NCBI GenBank assembly: GCA_963720375.1
Contig: CAVRFM010000011.1
Location: 21,376 to 85,375, forward strand
Length of the DNA: 64,000 nucleotides
Reading direction: 5' to 3'
From: JAPLHP01 sp963720375
GTDB taxonomy: Bacteria > Chloroflexota > Dehalococcoidia > UBA2247 > RBG-13-53-26
Shown here in pieces: positions 43,432-51,911 of this stretch (positions are counted from its first letter, which is position 1; each line of letters opens with the position of its first letter). The notes under the pieces were generated by a model. The model searched no databases, was not told the DNA's origin, and saw only the letters and a program-made list of their open reading frames with translations. The position numbers and the translations under genes were made by a program.

Positions 43432-44526
43432 ATGAGCTTATTTGACGATTTCAATCGCACCTATGATGGCCCTGCATCTTACAACGAGGACAGGTATCAT
43501 TTCTTCAACCGATCTGCACGTCCAGCTTCGGCATGTATTCGGGAAACGCTTGAAACCTGGTTCACACATTACCCTGACAACAATAAGACTGAGCTTAAGG
43601 CAAGGTTTCAATCGGAGTCTGATTCTGCTTTCTACGAGTTGTTTCTACACGAGTTGTTTCTAAAAATAGGTTGTGAGGTTGTAGTGCATCCAAGGGCAGG
43701 TGACCGCTCGAAGACACGCCCTGATTTTCTTGCCAAGTTTCCTTGTGGTGACGAGGCGTTCGTTGAAGCTGTATTGTCGCAGGATGAGTCGGAAGAGGAA
43801 AGAGCCAGTCGCGCACGATTAGACGCACTATTCGATGAGGTCAATAAGGTAAAATCACCTGACTTTTTTCTGAACGTCTTGTCCGTGAAGAATCCGCAGG
43901 GGATTCAACCGTCTGGAAGGAAACTCCGCAGGCTTCTCAGTGAAAGGCTTAACGGCTTAAATCCAGACGGAACTTGGGAAACTCTTACAAAATACGGAAT
44001 TGATGCTATGCCGAAGTGGACTTTTTCTGACAGAGATTTTGCGTTGGAAGTCGCTCCCATGCCTAAGTCTCCCGAAGCTCGGGGAAAGCCTGGACATCGG
44101 CTTATCGGAGTAGTCTCAGAAGGAGTCCACTGGGGAGGAAGCGCAGCCGGCTTACGAAGCTCAATTACGGCGAAGGCAAAACAACACGGCCGCTTCAACA
44201 AACCTTACGTAATCGCTGTGAACTCTTTGAGCAAATGGGGAACTGATGAAGATGATATATCAGAAGCCTTCTACGGCGGTGGTGGTATTTTTACTAACTA
44301 CTCCAGAGTCAGCGCTGTTCTGGTGACCAAAGTCTACCCATCGAATGTACCACGAGCACCTATGTGCTTGTATCATAATCCATTCGCTGCAAATCCCTGC
44401 ACGGGATTGCTCTGGCGAGTTAGTCAAGGTACTTACCACCAAACGAAACTTGAAGTTGTGAAGGGAGTCAGTATTGGGGAAGTAATGGGGCTTCCTTCAA
44501 GTTGGCCAAAGTCGTCCGGCGAGTGA
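43432..44526 (+). CDS. Uncharacterised protein with a restriction-nuclease-like motif
   Basis: This 364-residue protein is unknown to me. Residues 65-120 have the spacing of a PD-(D/E)XK nuclease: a glutamate in FYELFLHELFLKIG, PDF in KTRPDFLAKF, and an acidic VEAV strand (FVEAVLS), though the usual lysine is not evident. The C-terminal half repeats GVVSEGVHWGGSAAGLRSSI and PYVIAVNSLSKWGTD, suggesting a second alpha/beta domain. No membrane segment is seen. GTTAGGT lies 12 nt before the ATG, resembling the right core of an attC site, but no left half exists. It is an accessory gene between housekeeping genes; a defence or repair role is only a guess. Confidence 0.65.
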   Translation: MSLFDDFNRTYDGPASYNEDRYHFFNRSARPASACIRETLETWFTHYPDNNKTELKARFQSESDSAFYELFLHELFLKIGCEVVVHPRAGDRSKTRPDFLAKFPCGDEAFVEAVLSQDESEEERASRARLDALFDEVNKVKSPDFFLNVLSVKNPQGIQPSGRKLRRLLSERLNGLNPDGTWETLTKYGIDAMPKWTFSDRDFALEVAPMPKSPEARGKPGHRLIGVVSEGVHWGGSAAGLRSSITAKAKQHGRFNKPYVIAVNSLSKWGTDEDDISEAFYGGGGIFTNYSRVSAVLVTKVYPSNVPRAPMCLYHNPFAANPCTGLLWRVSQGTYHQTKLEVVKGVSIGEVMGLPSSWPKSSGE

Positions 44527-44849
44527 CTTTTGACGTGCGGTATTAGTAGGGAGTATCTGCAGCGTTGGAGAACTGAGCGTATTGAAGCAATTCTGGCCCA
44601 AGTACAGTGTGGGTAACAGTTTAGCGTTTTGTTGGATCACAGAAGTCCAAAGTGTTCAGCTAGAGCTTCTGCCACCTATGCCTGGTTCAATCTCCAAGAT
44701 TGATACTGCAAAAAAGGGCTTTTCTTTCCCCCGACAGAATAGTATGGTGGTGGAACCCGTGAAGGCAAACCTTGGAATGCCACGAGCCTTTTGGTGGCCC
44801 TAATGTGATGGAGTAATATAGATATAACTGTTTCAGAAAAGGAGGTTAC
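44527..44849. other. Gene-free stretch
   Basis: This 323-nt gap has no convincing gene. A/T-rich sequence (44811-44830, including TATAGATATAAC) just upstream of the next ribosome-binding site may hold its promoter, but no -35 box is clear. Confidence 0.35.
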
Positions 44850-46343
44850 ATGGCCATAGACTACGACGTAATAGTGGTTGGTGCCGGACCTGGCGGTACC
44901 TGCTGTGCTGCCCTTCTGGCCAAGAAAGGGCTGAAAGTGCTGCTTCTGGACAAGAACGCCGGCGTGGGCGGGAAGCAGATGGACCTGGAGATCAAGGGCA
45001 CCCACGGCGAGCGGTGGGCCAGCGGCGGATTCGCGGTAAGGCATGGCTCGTTTCACGAAGTCTATGAGGCGCTCGGCATAGAGTCCAAGCTCAAGGTATC
45101 AGCCAGGCCCATAGTGGCCATCTACCGGCGCTCCGGCATGACCTGGAAACAGGCCCGCAAGCCACCTCAAGAGGTGGCCATTGACATGGAGAACTATAAG
45201 GGAATGGACCCCAACCTCCTCTTCGATCAATGGGGACTGAAAGGAAAAGACCGCGACACCACGCTGCAGGTGATGGTGGAGATGGCGTCCTGGACACCGG
45301 AGCAACTGGACAAGCTGGACGACATAACCATGACTGACTGGTTTGACCGGCGCCCTGAGATACCTTATCCCTTCAAGCGCTACATCTTCTACGTCACTCA
45401 GGTCATGCAAGAGTGCCTGCCTGATATCACCCCCATGTCCATGGTCTCCGGCATATTCCATTATGGAGCACAGCCGATGGGCTACCCCATAGGCGGCTAT
45501 GGCCACGTGACGGAGGTGGTGGCCGAAACGTTCAAAGACCTCGGCGGCAAGCTGGTCACCAAGGCCCGGGTGGAACGGATCGTGGTGGAGAAGGGCAGAG
45601 CCATCGGGGTGATGACCAAAGATGCTTTGTACAAAGCCCCCGTAGTGGTGAGCAGCGCCGGTATTCAACCGACAGTCCTTAAGCTGGTCGGGGAAGAGCA
45701 CTTTGACAAGAGCTATGTGGCCTATATCAAAGGACTCCTCCCGTCTCTGGGTTACAACGGGGTACGCTATGTTCTCCGGGAGAAGGTACTGCCCCACGCG
45801 CTCTATCAGATATGGTCCGATGATAGCTGGTGGGACCTGAAGGAGTACCTGAGGATCAAGAATGGCGGCGCTCCAAAGGACGTTACAATAGCCCTGATTG
45901 TTCCCTCCAACTACGATCCCGACATGGCTCCGCCGGGGAAACAGGTGCTGGTATTCGGCACCAATTGCAGCCCTGACACCAGAGACGAGGCTATGCTGAA
46001 GGCGCTGAACAAGCGGATGGAAGAGCAGATGGCGGAAATATTCCCTGAGGTAGGGCCGGCCATTGAGTACAAGACCCATGCCGGACCCCGCGACGTAGCG
46101 GCACTCTCACGCGACGAGGCACTCCCGGGCACAGGCGGCGAGTTCAATCTGGCCATAAGCATAGGCCAGACGGGCAAGTACAAGCCATCGGCCAGGTCAC
46201 CGGTACCCGGTCTTTACTACGTGGGAATGGACGCCGGCAGCACGAAGAGGCTGCTTGGCTCAAACGGGCCGGTTGATTCGGCGATCAACGTCGCGCAGAT
46301 GGTTTATCAATACTACCTGGATCGGCAATTCGCCGGGTGGTAG
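44850..46343 (+). CDS. CrtI/phytoene-desaturase-like FAD oxidoreductase, copy 1
   Basis: This 497-residue flavoprotein begins with an FAD-binding Rossmann motif (VIVVGAGPGGTCCAALLAKKG, a GxGxxG), followed by VLLLDKNAGVGGK, and ends with the second FAD-contact motif YYVGMDAGSTKRLLGSNGPV. This is the fold of CrtI phytoene desaturases and their relatives. No other carotenoid genes are near, so a carotenoid role is not supported; the wider family includes many redox enzymes acting on lipids or other isoprenoid-like substrates. AAAGGAGG precedes the ATG at 44850. A convergent 4Fe-4S protein follows. Confidence 0.85.
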   Translation: MAIDYDVIVVGAGPGGTCCAALLAKKGLKVLLLDKNAGVGGKQMDLEIKGTHGERWASGGFAVRHGSFHEVYEALGIESKLKVSARPIVAIYRRSGMTWKQARKPPQEVAIDMENYKGMDPNLLFDQWGLKGKDRDTTLQVMVEMASWTPEQLDKLDDITMTDWFDRRPEIPYPFKRYIFYVTQVMQECLPDITPMSMVSGIFHYGAQPMGYPIGGYGHVTEVVAETFKDLGGKLVTKARVERIVVEKGRAIGVMTKDALYKAPVVVSSAGIQPTVLKLVGEEHFDKSYVAYIKGLLPSLGYNGVRYVLREKVLPHALYQIWSDDSWWDLKEYLRIKNGGAPKDVTIALIVPSNYDPDMAPPGKQVLVFGTNCSPDTRDEAMLKALNKRMEEQMAEIFPEVGPAIEYKTHAGPRDVAALSRDEALPGTGGEFNLAISIGQTGKYKPSARSPVPGLYYVGMDAGSTKRLLGSNGPVDSAINVAQMVYQYYLDRQFAGW

Positions 46344-46377
46344 GTCACACGAGACGCAGCTCTCTCGGACTAAAGAG

Positions 46378-46418
46378 GCCGGAAGCCGCCTTGCTTCGAC
46401 GGTGAGGTGACTTCCGGC
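46378..46418. terminator. Terminator-like hairpin between convergent genes
   Basis: GCCGGAAG (46378-46385) pairs perfectly with CTTCCGGC (46411-46418) across a 25-nt loop. It lies after the CrtI-like gene and before the end of the ferredoxin-domain gene. No T-tract is present. Confidence 0.35.
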
Positions 46419-46538
46419 GGGATCATAGACGCACGTTGGTCACCCCCTGCCGTGAGGCGTTGGCTGGCATGTGAATCGCACTGCAGCATTTCCGATGAAC
46501 CGGGAATCTGAAGGAATCACAGATCATGGGACGGCATT

Positions 46539-46740
46539 CTATGCCCGGTTCGCTCCCCTTTGACTCTTCAATTCCTCAATGTCCAGGGGCTCGCCTTTGG
46601 AGGGTTCTCTGCGGTGGCTGATAGCTCCGATCGGGCATCTATCCTCGCAAACACCGCAGCCCATGCACTTTGCCGCATCAACAATAGCTTTCTTCCGTTG
46701 TTCATCCATCCTGATGGCATTGAACGGGCAGGTTCCTGTC
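46539..46740 (-). CDS. 4Fe-4S protein, C-terminal part (frameshifted)
   Basis: This frame supplies the end of the 4Fe-4S protein at 46702-47484: TGTCPFNAIRMDEQRKKAI, then a complete second cluster motif CMGCGVCEDRCPIGAISHR and a charged tail. The first cluster is split between frames, with CDGCGICA in the upstream frame and TGTCP here. One extra base near 46730-46743 explains the break. The frame opens further upstream at 46769. Confidence 0.75.
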
Positions 46741-47484
46741 GGCACAAATGCCGCATCCATCGCAATCATCGTTTATCTGAGAGACATAACCTGAAGGGGC
46801 CAGAATCGGGATTGCCCCGCCAAACAGGTTCCATATCCTCATACCCATACAGCAACAAGCACAGCAGTTGCAGATTTCGAGGAGTCTGTTGCCGTGATCT
46901 TTTTTGAAATAGGCGCACTGGACCTCGCCGCGCTTATGGGCGTCTTCAATTATCTTGACCGCTTCTTCTGGAGAGCCCTTGTGGAATTTGGGATTCCGGT
47001 CTGCGATGAAGGAGGCAAAAGGGTCACCCAGGAAAAGGCAGACCTCCTGTTGGGATGGTGGCAGGCAGGGGTTTGCCTGCACCGCACGGCAGGCGCAGGT
47101 CCCCACCGCAATGGCACCGGGGTTCTCCAGGATCACGTCCCTGGCTATCTTGAAGGGGATCACTCTCTCAGATGGATGCAGTGTCAGGGCGTCTTTTTCT
47201 GTGACGATCTTCAAGGCATCCCGCATCTTCAGGACCTTGCCATGAAGGATACTGGTATCGGCACTGGGCATAGTCTCAGCAAACTGCCGGATATAACCCT
47301 TCATCATCTGCGTGATGGCCTCATCCACCTTCTCTGCCGGCTCCTGGGCAGGGAGGCCTGCTGCCAGATTCGCATGATAGATAAAATGCTCCGGGTATCT
47401 CATATAAAGGTAGGCGGGGAAAAAGTCGTTCTTGTCTGCTGCGCTATAGAAATCATAAAGTGCGTTGGTGGAGTCGTCGTGCAT
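46702..47484 (-). CDS. 4Fe-4S ferredoxin-domain protein, N-terminal part (frameshifted)
   Basis: This is the main part of a protein of about 315 residues once joined to 46539-46740. Residues 1-200 form a helical domain (NDFFPAYLYMRYPEHFIYHA) followed by a cysteine-rich centre (GTCACRAVQANPC near residue 130, then NCCACCCMG near 215) that could bind further metal clusters. The first ferredoxin motif CDGCGICA is then broken by the frameshift. It should be a soluble electron-transfer or redox protein; the partner is unknown. The ATG at 47484 has GAGGAATAC-type sequence upstream. Confidence 0.75.
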   Translation of the reverse strand: MHDDSTNALYDFYSAADKNDFFPAYLYMRYPEHFIYHANLAAGLPAQEPAEKVDEAITQMMKGYIRQFAETMPSADTSILHGKVLKMRDALKIVTEKDALTLHPSERVIPFKIARDVILENPGAIAVGTCACRAVQANPCLPPSQQEVCLFLGDPFASFIADRNPKFHKGSPEEAVKIIEDAHKRGEVQCAYFKKDHGNRLLEICNCCACCCMGMRIWNLFGGAIPILAPSGYVSQINDDCDGCGICADRNLPVQCHQDG

Positions 47485-47783
47485 AGTATTCCTCCTTGTT
47501 GCTTATTGGCCTCCTCTCGGCTTGCGGACAGTGCGGAGAATCGGTGCCAGCCTTATACTTTATATCTGCACTTCACTTCTTGATCCAAGACATATTATGA
47601 AAGAGGTGCCTTCACAGCCGTTTGTCCAACAACTCTGCTTTGTCAGTAAATGACTTATACTATATTATCGTCACGCACCATAACATAATAGATTGATATA
47701 TCCACTGTTTGCAATAGATGATCGCTTATGTGCATGATGTCTCCGCAGGTGGCAGAAAGTCCTGGCCTCCCCCGTGTCATTGC

Positions 47784-48843
47784 TGTAGATGTTACATATT
47801 TCGGGGACGAAAATGCTACTAACCAGCATGTGCTGGGAAGGAGGCTTTTCGTCGATGAGGAACAACAGTCAAGATGAGACCATTAAGAGGAACTACCTTC
47901 AGAAGTACCGATTCCTGATTCGGGAGTATGAATTGGTCAAGGCTGGGAAGCACCCACGGTTTCGCTTTGCCCAGGAGTTCTATGCCTTCCACGACACAGA
48001 CCGGAGGAGCTTCCGCAAATATTACAATCGCTATCTTCACAGTGGGAAAGAGGAGGATCTGCTACCGCGTAAACGGGGACCCAAATGGAAAACCCGCCGA
48101 GCTCCCGACCTTGTTGAGGAGCAGGTCAGGACACTGCGCGAGAGGGGGATGAACCGCTATGAGATCGTGAGTGTCCTCAGGCCAAAGCTAGGTGAGTTGA
48201 CACCCTCGCCATCAGGGGTGTACACCATCCTCAAGCGCCAGGGGTTGAACCGATTACGACCCGTCATGAAAGAAGCCAAACGCACCATAATCAAGGAGAA
48301 AGCTGGGGAGTTGGCACATGTCGACTGCCATCATCTCTCCAAATGCCTCGTCCTGAACGAGAGCAAGCGGCGTTACCTGGTCTGTGTCATCGACTCCTGC
48401 ACGCGCGTGGCTTGGGCTGAGGTGGTCGATGATATCAAGGCACTCACTGTGATGTTTGCCGCTCTACGCTGTCTGAACATCCTGGCTGACCGCTATACAC
48501 TCCGGTTCAAAGAAGTGCTCACAGATAATGGTCCTGAGGTGGGCACCCGCGATTCCAAGCAGAAGGCCTCGCATCCATTTGAACGCATGCTCACAGAACT
48601 GGGCATTACTCACCGCTACACCCGACCGTATCGTCCTCAGGCCAACGGCAAGGTGGAGCGCTTTTGGAGAACTCTTGAAGAGGATCTCTTGCATGAAACA
48701 ACCTTTGACTCGATCGAGCAATTCAAAGATGAGCTCATGCAGTACCTGGTCTACTATAACCACCACCGTCCGCATCAAGCACTGGGAGGCAAAACACCGG
48801 CACAATTCATTGAATTCTGTCCTCGAATTACGTAACACTTACA
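47784..48843 (+). mobile_element. IS481-type insertion sequence, complete, with 5-bp target duplication
   Basis: The element spans 1,060 bp. Its ends TGTAGATGTTACAT... (47784 on) and TGTAAGTGTTACGT... (reverse strand from 48843) match at 20 of 25 positions and begin TGT/ACA. It is flanked by the direct repeat ATTGC (47779-47783 and 48844-48848). It carries one transposase gene. It inserted into a dispersed repeat that reads CATTGC then GAGGAGCACAGCGACGAAGC when the element is removed. Confidence 0.88.
47855..48835 (+). CDS. IS481-family DDE transposase
   Basis: This 326-residue transposase has an N-terminal helix-turn-helix region (RFAQEFYAFHDTDRRSFRKYY...GMNRYEIVSVLRPK) and an integrase (rve) domain with the DDE triad: D in LAHVDCHHL, D in LTDNGPEVG and E in NGKVERFWRTL, with the typical ending YNHHRPHQALGGKTPAQF. 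The ATG at 47855 is preferred because GGAAGGAGG lies about 10 nt upstream; a start at 47789 lies in the terminal repeat. Nothing is missing, so the element is probably active. The stop codon lies in the right terminal repeat. Confidence 0.9.
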   Translation: MRNNSQDETIKRNYLQKYRFLIREYELVKAGKHPRFRFAQEFYAFHDTDRRSFRKYYNRYLHSGKEEDLLPRKRGPKWKTRRAPDLVEEQVRTLRERGMNRYEIVSVLRPKLGELTPSPSGVYTILKRQGLNRLRPVMKEAKRTIIKEKAGELAHVDCHHLSKCLVLNESKRRYLVCVIDSCTRVAWAEVVDDIKALTVMFAALRCLNILADRYTLRFKEVLTDNGPEVGTRDSKQKASHPFERMLTELGITHRYTRPYRPQANGKVERFWRTLEEDLLHETTFDSIEQFKDELMQYLVYYNHHRPHQALGGKTPAQFIEFCPRIT

Positions 48844-48960
48844 ATTGCGAGGAGCACAGCGACGAAGCAATCTCTCATATGCTTGGCCACCGCATTTATG
48901 GATCCCCACTTCTGTGAGAATGACAACGGATGTAGGGGCGCTTCGCGAAGCGCCCCTACG
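48844..48960. repeat. Dispersed repeat interrupted by the IS, with 28-bp perfect palindrome
   Basis: The right flank of the IS continues a repeat beginning GTGTCATTGC to the left of the element (47774-47783) and GAGGAGCACAGCGACGAAGC to the right. It ends in a perfect 28-bp palindrome (48932-48959; half-site GTAGGGGCGCTTCG). Similar ATTGCGAGGAGC... hairpin repeats are widespread in bacterial genomes. The palindrome lies 90 nt before ftsY. Confidence 0.6.
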
Positions 48961-49049
48961 GTTATTACCTATCTTGCGCCCTCAGCAGTTCTTTGACCAC
49001 GTTCTGCCCCCGTGCTAACATGTTCCCATGACTGCGATGGAGACCGGCG

Positions 49050-49958
49050 TTGTTTAGTCTGTTCAAACGGAAGACGGAGCAGGCTGTAAAGCGCAGCAAA
49101 GACACCTGGTTCGGTAAGATCACCAGTTTATTTGACCGTCCTACCATAGACAAGCAGTCGTGGGAGGAACTGGAGGAACTGCTCATTGCTGCCGATGCCG
49201 GGGTGGATACGGCCGCCAAGCTTATCCAGCGGGTGAAGGACAGGGTAGGCAAGGAGAAAATCGGCGATGCCCGGCAGGTGCGGGCTGCTTTAATGCAGGA
49301 GATGGCCCTGATGTTGAAGATCGATGGGAAGGAGCCGGTTGCGGCAGCTTCTCCGAGAGTGATACTGGTGGTGGGTGTCAATGGTTCGGGCAAGACCACC
49401 ACCATTGCCAAGCTGGGCTATAGTTATGGGAAAGAGGGAAAGGTGATACTGGCTGCGGCCGATACGTTCAGGGCGGCGGCCATTGAACAGCTCAAGTGGT
49501 GGGGTGAGCGGATAGATGCTGAGGTCATTGCCCACCAGCCGGGGGCCGATCCGGGGGCGGTGGTTTTCGATGCCCTTCAGGCAGCCAAGACCCGTGGTGC
49601 CCGGACCGTCATCGTCGATACTGCCGGCCGCCTGCATACCAAGTTCAACCTGATGGAGGAACTGAAGAAGATAAAGCGCGTGGTTCAGAGGGTGGACCCT
49701 TCAGCTCCTCATGAGATACTGCTGGTCCTCGATGCGACCACCGGGCAGAATGGACTGAGCCAGGCCAAGTATTTCACTGAGACCGTGGGGGTCAACGGCA
49801 TTGTCCTGACCAAGCTGGACGGCACGGCCAAGGGCGGCATTGTGCTGGCCATCTGCGACCAGTTGAAGATACCGGTACGGTTCATTGGCACGGGGGAGAC
49901 CCTGGACGATCTGGCGCCCTTTGATCCCCAGACCTTTGTAGAAGCCATCATGTCCTGA
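49050..49958 (+). CDS. ftsY: Signal recognition particle receptor FtsY
   Basis: This 302-residue GTPase is FtsY, which receives SRP-ribosome complexes at the membrane. It has the N domain (WEELEELLIAADAGVDTAAKL) and the G domain with GVNGSGKTTTIAKLG, AADTFRAAAIEQL, VDTAGRLHTK, TKLDGTAKGG and the closing GTGETLDDLAPF. The acidic A domain is absent, as in many bacteria. The start is TTG 49050 with GGAG upstream, right before the conserved LFSLFKRK. It is followed after 10 nt by lgt. Confidence 0.95.
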   Translation: MFSLFKRKTEQAVKRSKDTWFGKITSLFDRPTIDKQSWEELEELLIAADAGVDTAAKLIQRVKDRVGKEKIGDARQVRAALMQEMALMLKIDGKEPVAAASPRVILVVGVNGSGKTTTIAKLGYSYGKEGKVILAAADTFRAAAIEQLKWWGERIDAEVIAHQPGADPGAVVFDALQAAKTRGARTVIVDTAGRLHTKFNLMEELKKIKRVVQRVDPSAPHEILLVLDATTGQNGLSQAKYFTETVGVNGIVLTKLDGTAKGGIVLAICDQLKIPVRFIGTGETLDDLAPFDPQTFVEAIMS

Positions 49959-49968
49959 AAGGGGAAGA

Positions 49969-50778
49969 TTGATTCACATCGGCATAAACCCCGACATTGC
50001 CACCATCGGGTCTCTTACTATCGGCTGGCATGGGATCCTCATGTTCATCGGCATAATAGTGGGTGTGCTGCTTACCCTGCGCTTGGCCAGGAGGGCGGGG
50101 TTCACGGATGACATCATCTACACCTCTTCCATCTGGGCGGTCATCTTCGGCCTGATAGGGGCCAGGATAGCCCATATTCTGGATCATCTTGGTTACTACC
50201 GTGACAACCCCGGTGAGATAATCGCTTTGTGGAACGGGGGGTTGGGCTGGTATGGTGCGCTGATCGGAGGTATTCTGGCGGTGGTCGTCTATTCCCGGAT
50301 CAGGAAGTTCTCGCTGGCTCGCTTTGCCGATGCGGCTGCCCCCGGCGTTATTCTGGGACTGGCCATCGGTAGGATTGGATGCACCATAAATGGGGATGCT
50401 GCCGGAACTCCGACATCGCTGCCCTGGGGCTTCGTCTATACCAATCCGAATACCTTTGCGCCCCTGGGGATTGCAACGCACCCGTATCCGGTGTATGAGA
50501 TTATTTGGAACCTGATGGTCTTCGGCTTGCTGTGGCGCTTGAAGGACCGGATCAAGCCTGATGGGAGCCTCTTCCTGGTCATGATAGCAACGTATTCCTT
50601 TGGAAGATTCTTCCTCAGTTTCCTCAAGGACGAGGTGTCGGTGCTGGGGCCGCTGCACGAGTCACATCTTATATCCATAGCTCTGTTTGTGATCGCGGTA
50701 GCTTTGCTCGCCTATCGGAAGGTGAGGCTGGTGAAACCGGAGCCTCGGGAGGTAAAGCCTCAGGAGACGCAGCCTTAG
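49969..50778 (+). CDS. lgt: Prolipoprotein diacylglyceryl transferase
   Basis: This 269-residue inner-membrane enzyme adds diacylglycerol to lipoprotein cysteines. About seven helices are visible, with WYGALIGGILAVVVYSRI and the Lgt signature GRIGCTINGDAAGTPTSLPWG. In that signature the usual NF-N-E is changed to CT-N-D, a conservative variant. It starts with TTG 49969, with AAAGGGGAAG just upstream, 10 nt after ftsY, so the two are co-transcribed. It would act on the lipoprotein at 12570-13589. Confidence 0.92.
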   Translation: MIHIGINPDIATIGSLTIGWHGILMFIGIIVGVLLTLRLARRAGFTDDIIYTSSIWAVIFGLIGARIAHILDHLGYYRDNPGEIIALWNGGLGWYGALIGGILAVVVYSRIRKFSLARFADAAAPGVILGLAIGRIGCTINGDAAGTPTSLPWGFVYTNPNTFAPLGIATHPYPVYEIIWNLMVFGLLWRLKDRIKPDGSLFLVMIATYSFGRFFLSFLKDEVSVLGPLHESHLISIALFVIAVALLAYRKVRLVKPEPREVKPQETQP

Positions 50779-50847
50779 AAGTTGCCTCCATCCGGAGCTT
50801 CCAGTGTGCCTTATCCCCGGGTGGGGACCCCGTCTTTTCCCCTCTGC

Positions 50848-51298
50848 CTATCTGTGGTCGATGAAGTTCAGCAGGAGATTGTTGAACAGGTCCCTTTTCC
50901 GTAAGTGGGGAGCATGGCCATAGCCCGGGATCACCTCCAGGCGTGCATCAGGTATCAGTTCCTTGGCCTTGAGGGCGCCGCGCACAGAGTAGTACGGATC
51001 GTAGCGGTTCCATACAATGAGCGTGGGTACCTTGAGGGCCGGCAGTCTCTCCAGGCATGACCAGTTCTTCTCTTCGTCTTTTTCTTTCAAAAACCTGGGA
51101 TAGGGTTGCGGACGCCTGAGAGCCCCGCGCACTGCCCAGGCCAGTGCGCCCAGCGTGGTTCCCACGGGTGACAGCTTGCCGAATCCCACCGTGTCAATCA
51201 GGACCAGCCTGCTGACCATTTTGGGCTGACTGAGGGCGATCTCCAGGCATACCCTGCCGCCCAATGAGTGTCCTACCAGGACCAGAGGAATCCGAATC
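50848..51298 (-). CDS. Alpha/beta hydrolase, C-terminal part (frameshifted)
   Basis: This frame carries the nucleophile elbow VLVGHSLGGRVCLEIALSQ and the later catalytic residues, a likely aspartate in WNRYDPYY and a histidine in GYGHAPHLRK. The fold and order match alpha/beta hydrolases. The N-terminal part is in another frame at 51194-51625. One extra base near 51295-51303 explains the break, and removing it gives a continuous ALDSIPLVLVGHSLGG. The substrate is unknown. Confidence 0.8.
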
Positions 51299-51625
51299 CA
51301 GCGCCTGGACAAACTGGACAGCATGGCTGACGAAATCCGACAGATAGTAGGCGTCCTCCTGTCCATTTTGTCCATTCTGTCCGGTGCTTTGGCCATAGCC
51401 CAGCATGTCGGGGGCATAAAGACTGAATGAGTGGGAAAGGAAGGTCATCGTCTCCGTCCAGTCCCGGCAATCGCTGGCTCCCCCGTGAAACAGCACTACT
51501 GCAGGACCGCTGCCCGCCTTCAAATAGTGAGCTTTATGATCTTTGAGCGTCAACTCCGCGCTTTCTATGGTATCTTCGCCGGTCGCAGCACGTTGCGTCC
51601 TGCCGGCGTTTGGCAGTGGCCGCAT
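51194..51625 (-). CDS. Alpha/beta hydrolase, N-terminal part (frameshifted)
   Basis: This frame encodes the start of the hydrolase: LKAGSGPAVVLFHGGASDCRDW (oxyanion-hole HGG) and FSLYAPDMLGYGQSTGQNGQ, then FVQALDS, after which it runs out of homology. It continues in the frame of 50848-51298. The whole protein would have about 258 residues and no signal peptide. It is convergent with lgt and divergent from the ABC exporter. Confidence 0.78.
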   Translation of the reverse strand: MRPLPNAGRTQRAATGEDTIESAELTLKDHKAHYLKAGSGPAVVLFHGGASDCRDWTETMTFLSHSFSLYAPDMLGYGQSTGQNGQNGQEDAYYLSDFVSHAVQFVQALDSDSSGPGRTLIGRQGMPGDRPQSAQNGQQAGPD

Positions 51626-51911
51626 CTTGTGATAGCTTGTCCATACTCTGGTCCATATTGAGTTCTTAACCTTCTTTCCGGTCCCCTTGGGGGGCGCTTA
51701 CAGGACTATTATAACTCGACTTTTGTCCTAATGCGACCCTGGCCTGACGAATCGTGCCGGGATTTGTTTTGGAGCTGCCGGTGGGCCGAGACGGTTCCGG
51801 TGCAGTCAGTATGATTTGGAGCGGGACAGTTGGGCAAAGCGACAGTCTTGCTTGACACCTCTTCCCTCTGAACATACAATCCAGACATCCACAGAACAGG
51901 TGCAGATAGCC

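Noticed and set aside
45099..46079. 326-codon minus-strand frame opposite the CrtI-like gene
   Set aside because: Antisense shadow; the plus-strand protein has clear FAD motifs and a strong ribosome-binding site.
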